Positions 54,329 through 56,847 of a DNA stretch of 56,847 nucleotides are shown here, one piece after another. Position 1 is the stretch's first letter. Each line of letters begins with the position of its first letter. Source of the stretch: Bacteroidetes bacterium GWF2_35_48 (GTDB lineage: Bacteria; Bacteroidota; Bacteroidia; Bacteroidales; GWF2-35-48); NCBI GenBank assembly GCA_001769125.1, contig MEOG01000113.1, forward strand, positions 1 through 56,847, written 5' to 3'. The notes beneath the pieces are model-generated. The model did no database searches. It had not been told where the DNA came from and was given only the letters and a program-made list of their open reading frames with translations. The position numbers and the translations under genes are program-made.

Positions 54329-54921
54329 AAAAAGTTTTTCTTCTTTTTTTTCTTTTAGCAGCAACACAAGTTTTTTCACAACGTTTTGAAGGAGGCATTA
54401 TGGGAGGCATTGTAGCATCTCAGCTTGATGGCGACCACAAGGCAGGATATCATAAGTTAGGTTTTCTTGCAGGAGGTTTTGTCAAAACAAAACTCAAACC
54501 TCCATTCGGAATGCAGATGGAAATTAAATTTATTCAAAAGGGCAGCAAAGGAAAAGATACGTCTTTCAATACATATACCTATTATGCTTCAAGGTTGAAT
54601 TACATCGAAATTCCGGTTCTTCTTTCCTATACATATAAAGAAAAATTCATTGGCTATTTAGGAGTCAGCGCCGGGTATCTTATCAGTGCTTATGAAGACA
54701 AAGATTCCTACGGTTTTGAAAAAGCATACCCTGAATTTGACAAATTTGAAATATCAGGACATGCAGCAGTATCTTACAAGTTGAGTGAAAAGATTACAGC
54801 AATGTTTATGTTTTCTTATTCTGCATTTGGAGTCAGAGATGCCTATCCTGACTATTACCAATACATTCAAAGAGGGCAATATAATAATGTGTTATCGCTT
54901 TCTTTATATTATCAGATATAA
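54325..54921 (+). CDS. PorT-family outer-membrane beta-barrel protein
   Basis: This 198-residue protein has a signal peptide ending TQVFSQ (about residue 19) and a small barrel: GGIMGGIVASQLDGD, a basic GGFVKTKL strand, MQMEIKFIQKGSKG, YIEIPVLLSYTYKEKF and GYLGVSAGYLIS. This matches the broad PorT family of outer-membrane barrels; it should not be taken as the T9SS component PorT without a closer match. The start overlaps the GlmU-like gene by 4 nt, so the three genes are one coupled unit. Confidence 0.85.
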   Translation: MKKVFLLFFLLAATQVFSQRFEGGIMGGIVASQLDGDHKAGYHKLGFLAGGFVKTKLKPPFGMQMEIKFIQKGSKGKDTSFNTYTYYASRLNYIEIPVLLSYTYKEKFIGYLGVSAGYLISAYEDKDSYGFEKAYPEFDKFEISGHAAVSYKLSEKITAMFMFSYSAFGVRDAYPDYYQYIQRGQYNNVLSLSLYYQI

Positions 54922-54935
54922 GTCCCACAAGAAAT

Positions 54936-55868
54936 TTAGGTGTTGCTCTTTAATTGTTTTTTTAACTCTTCAATGAGCTTGTCCTTATCTTCAATGAGCT
55001 TGTCCTTATCTTCAATAAGCTTGTTATTGTCTTCAATAAGCTTGACCTTTTCTTCTATGGTTTTCTTGCTTTCTTCAATGGTTTTCTTATTTTCCTCAAT
55101 GGTCTCTTTCATCATTTCAATGTATCTTTCGGTTTGCCGAAAATCTTCAATATAAATATCTTCAACCCCCATCTGTTGCCGCACATCTGAATCAGAGTTA
55201 GCTTGCTGAAGCCTACGGATAATATCCCTGTATTTTCCCGGAAATTCTTTTTCGTCAACATTCAGTATATGAAAGTCCTGTTCACGGTTGCTCTGGTCGA
55301 AAATGCTCAACACTTTTAATAACCCTGTTTTACGGTTATCTTTCAGATAAGGTATTTGAATAATAAAACTGTCGTGGGTAAGGCTCTCAATAAAATATTC
55401 TTTCTCAATAATTGTATCTCCGGTAGAAAGGTCTATATAATCGCGCTGCACTTTTATTACTGGTACTTTTATATGGTCTAACTTGTGCCCAAGGAAATAT
55501 ATGCTTATAATCGGAATAGCTTTTTTATAGTTTGTTATGGGATCTTTTACTTCCTGAACATTATCCATGTTACTATATTGTGCACCCAGATATTTACGAA
55601 AACGCATGATGTCTGTGGCCAATTTAGCTTTTTGAATTTCTATGATAACAAGTTTTTCAGTACCATCTTCAGAGCGTATTTTCGCCCCGAAGTCAATATG
55701 ATAAACAGTTATCGATTTAGCAGTCAAATCTGTTTTCATTTCCGTTGGACGATATTCGAGGTCAACAATTTCTTCGCCGATAATAGCAGAAAGCAATAGC
55801 TTCGCCACTTTGTTGTCATCCATCAGGTATTTGAAAACCACATCGTAAATGGGGTTGGCAATTTGCAT
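54936..55868 (-). CDS. Rpn/PD-(D/E)XK nuclease-family protein with heptad tail
   Basis: This 310-residue protein resembles Rpn (recombination-promoting nuclease)/transposase_31-type proteins: PIYDVVFKYLMDDNKVAKLLLS at the start, then DFGAKI and VIIEIQKAK, giving the PD-(D/E)XK active-site pattern with E-x-Q in place of E-x-K. A PIISIYFLGHKL segment follows. The C-terminus (about 254-300) is a lysine/glutamate coiled coil built from seven-residue units such as KLIEDKD, encoded by near-identical 21-bp DNA repeats at 54967-55106. No terminal inverted repeats were found, so it is not shown to be mobile. Confidence 0.82.
   Translation of the reverse strand: MQIANPIYDVVFKYLMDDNKVAKLLLSAIIGEEIVDLEYRPTEMKTDLTAKSITVYHIDFGAKIRSEDGTEKLVIIEIQKAKLATDIMRFRKYLGAQYSNMDNVQEVKDPITNYKKAIPIISIYFLGHKLDHIKVPVIKVQRDYIDLSTGDTIIEKEYFIESLTHDSFIIQIPYLKDNRKTGLLKVLSIFDQSNREQDFHILNVDEKEFPGKYRDIIRRLQQANSDSDVRQQMGVEDIYIEDFRQTERYIEMMKETIEENKKTIEESKKTIEEKVKLIEDNNKLIEDKDKLIEDKDKLIEELKKQLKSNT
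54967..55106 (-). repeat. 21-bp tandem repeats coding heptads
   Basis: About seven 21-bp units of the form TCTTCAATGAGCTTGTCCTT encode the KLIEDKD/KTIEENK heptads at the C-terminus of the Rpn-type nuclease. The first units are identical at most positions; those nearer the start of the gene diverge. Confidence 0.8.
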
Positions 55869-55948
55869 AGTCTAAAATGTTTTCACAAATATAGTAAATT
55901 TATGATAAAAAATAAGTCTGGGTCTCTGTGTGCCGAGCTTATCAAGTA

Positions 55949-56773
55949 TTACTTACGGATAAGCAATTTTAAGAGATGAACCTTTTCTGAAGAAATAATT
56001 TTCACAAAATAAGTTCCAGAAGCAAAACGGCTTAAATCAAAGCTCGTTTCAGATGCTTCAATCTTTGTTTTCAAAAGATCTTTCCCTGTAATGTCCATTA
56101 TCGTAATTATTGCATGAGCAGAATTAGATATTGTGATAATACCTGATGTAGGGTTTGGATAAAGCAGAGGGACTCTTCGACTCCGCTCAGTGCCCGGTAT
56201 GCCTTCACAAATATCCACCCAAAAAACAATCGAATCTGTTGCAGAGCAATTGTCTTGTGTAACAATTACACTGACAGTACTCCATCCCAGATAACCCAAA
56301 TCCTCTCCCCATATTTCAACTTGCTGGGTTGTATCGCCCGTGCTCCACAAATAACTGGCACCAGGATTTCCGGCATCGAGAATTGTATATAAATTTTGAG
56401 ATTCCCAGCAAAGGGTATCTAATGCAGAGCCTATATCTACTACAGGTAAGGGAATAACACTTAAATACGTTTCGCAAGAATAAGGGCAACCTGCGGGTGT
56501 AATAATATTTTCCCAATAACTTCCGCTTTGTGTTTGATAAACACCACCTATATAATACCCCTGTCCCTGACAAATGCTAACATAATTCGTGTTGCAATCA
56601 AAAATATCATCTGTAATCTGCGTAATAACAGTACTATCACAAGCGTTTTGATTTGTATATGAATCAAAAAATACTCCAGACGAATACTGCCATGCGCCAC
56701 CTGAATATACGCTATCTCCACTGCAAATAATTATATTTTGATATTCCGTATCAGTCATATTAATTACTAACAT
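55949..56773 (-). CDS. Type A T9SS cargo protein lacking a signal peptide, likely 5'-truncated
   Basis: This 274-residue frame has a clear C-terminal type A sorting domain (about 200-274, starting LLYPNPTSGIITI) and an upstream Ig/SprB-like cysteine-rich region (GDSVYSGGAWQYSSGVF, CQGQGYYIGGVYQ, ASYLWSTGDTTQQVE). It has no signal peptide, which such cargo needs. The codons just before the ATG read in frame until a TGA at 56777-56779, so the true start may lie beyond a nonsense change or outside the window. A dispersed repeat core (56172-56193) is translated as TERSRR in the linker before the sorting domain. Confidence 0.7.
   Translation of the reverse strand: MLVINMTDTEYQNIIICSGDSVYSGGAWQYSSGVFFDSYTNQNACDSTVITQITDDIFDCNTNYVSICQGQGYYIGGVYQTQSGSYWENIITPAGCPYSCETYLSVIPLPVVDIGSALDTLCWESQNLYTILDAGNPGASYLWSTGDTTQQVEIWGEDLGYLGWSTVSVIVTQDNCSATDSIVFWVDICEGIPGTERSRRVPLLYPNPTSGIITISNSAHAIITIMDITGKDLLKTKIEASETSFDLSRFASGTYFVKIISSEKVHLLKLLIRK
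56172..56193 (-). repeat. Dispersed CTGAGCGGAGTCGAAG core inside a coding region
   Basis: The minus strand reads GCACTGAGCGGAGTCGAAGA, the uninterrupted form of the core split at 4295-4356. It codes for TERSRR in a linker between domains, where an in-frame insertion would be tolerated. Confidence 0.6.
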
Positions 56774-56847
56774 TTCTCACTTCAAAACTACAAAATTTAG
56801 CTGAGGAATTTGATGTGGGGTAAAAATATTTTTCAGCAATTCGATTG

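Noticed and set aside
54325-54921. Naming the barrel protein as the T9SS core component PorT
   Set aside because: The PorT family in annotation is broad; nothing here distinguishes the secretion component, and no other core T9SS gene is nearby.
54936-55868. Rpn-type gene as an intact transposon
   Set aside because: No terminal inverted repeats or target duplications were visible at its edges.

Overview
The window reads as chromosome of an uncultured-type Bacteroidota (Bacteroidia or Flavobacteriia grade). The evidence is its AT-rich intergenic DNA, few Shine-Dalgarno sites, several promoters of the Bacteroidota form TTTG-N17-20-TAnnTTTG, and type IX secretion (T9SS) signals: type A sorting domains, a CHU_C-type (type B) C-terminal domain, a PorP/SprF partner and GldA. 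No rRNA, tRNA, CRISPR array or intact insertion sequence was seen.

Left part (1-25 kb): mostly housekeeping and small accessory genes. A minus-strand run encodes GldA, a response regulator and a histidine kinase. A secreted metal-dependent nuclease/phosphatase-fold protein, a Crp/Fnr regulator, and a plus-strand series (OsmC, LEA-type lipoprotein, SPOR protein, RsmI-like methylase, cupin) follow. Then come an outer-membrane barrel, MurF with a MORN/YwqK protein, a caspase-family lipoprotein, TrmN6-like and TIGR02757 proteins, a LysE-type exporter, an O-methyltransferase-like protein, a MntA/HepT toxin-antitoxin pair between imperfect direct repeats, LolD, an ECF sigma factor, NadB and an amino acid permease.

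Middle (25-52.5 kb): two giant secreted adhesin-like genes diverge from a 529-bp intergenic region. The minus-strand gene (2711 aa) carries a CUB-like insert, 27 SprB-type repeats by my count and a type A sorting domain. The plus-strand gene (5961 aa) carries Ig-like domains, seven near-identical 88-aa repeats, two P-domains, about 53 SprB-type repeats in a higher-order three-domain pattern, and a type B C-terminal domain. A PorP/SprF gene follows directly, as expected for type B cargo. Together they form a surface adhesion or gliding locus.

Right end (52.5-56.8 kb): a coupled DUF4296 lipoprotein, GlmU-family and PorT-family barrel cluster, an Rpn-type nuclease with a heptad tail, and a T9SS cargo gene lacking a signal peptide.

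Short palindromic extragenic elements recur throughout. One family has a CCTGCCTG...CAGGCAGG stem, the other a CTGAGCGGAGTCGAAG core. One copy of the first is inserted inside the second, and one copy of the second lies within a coding region.
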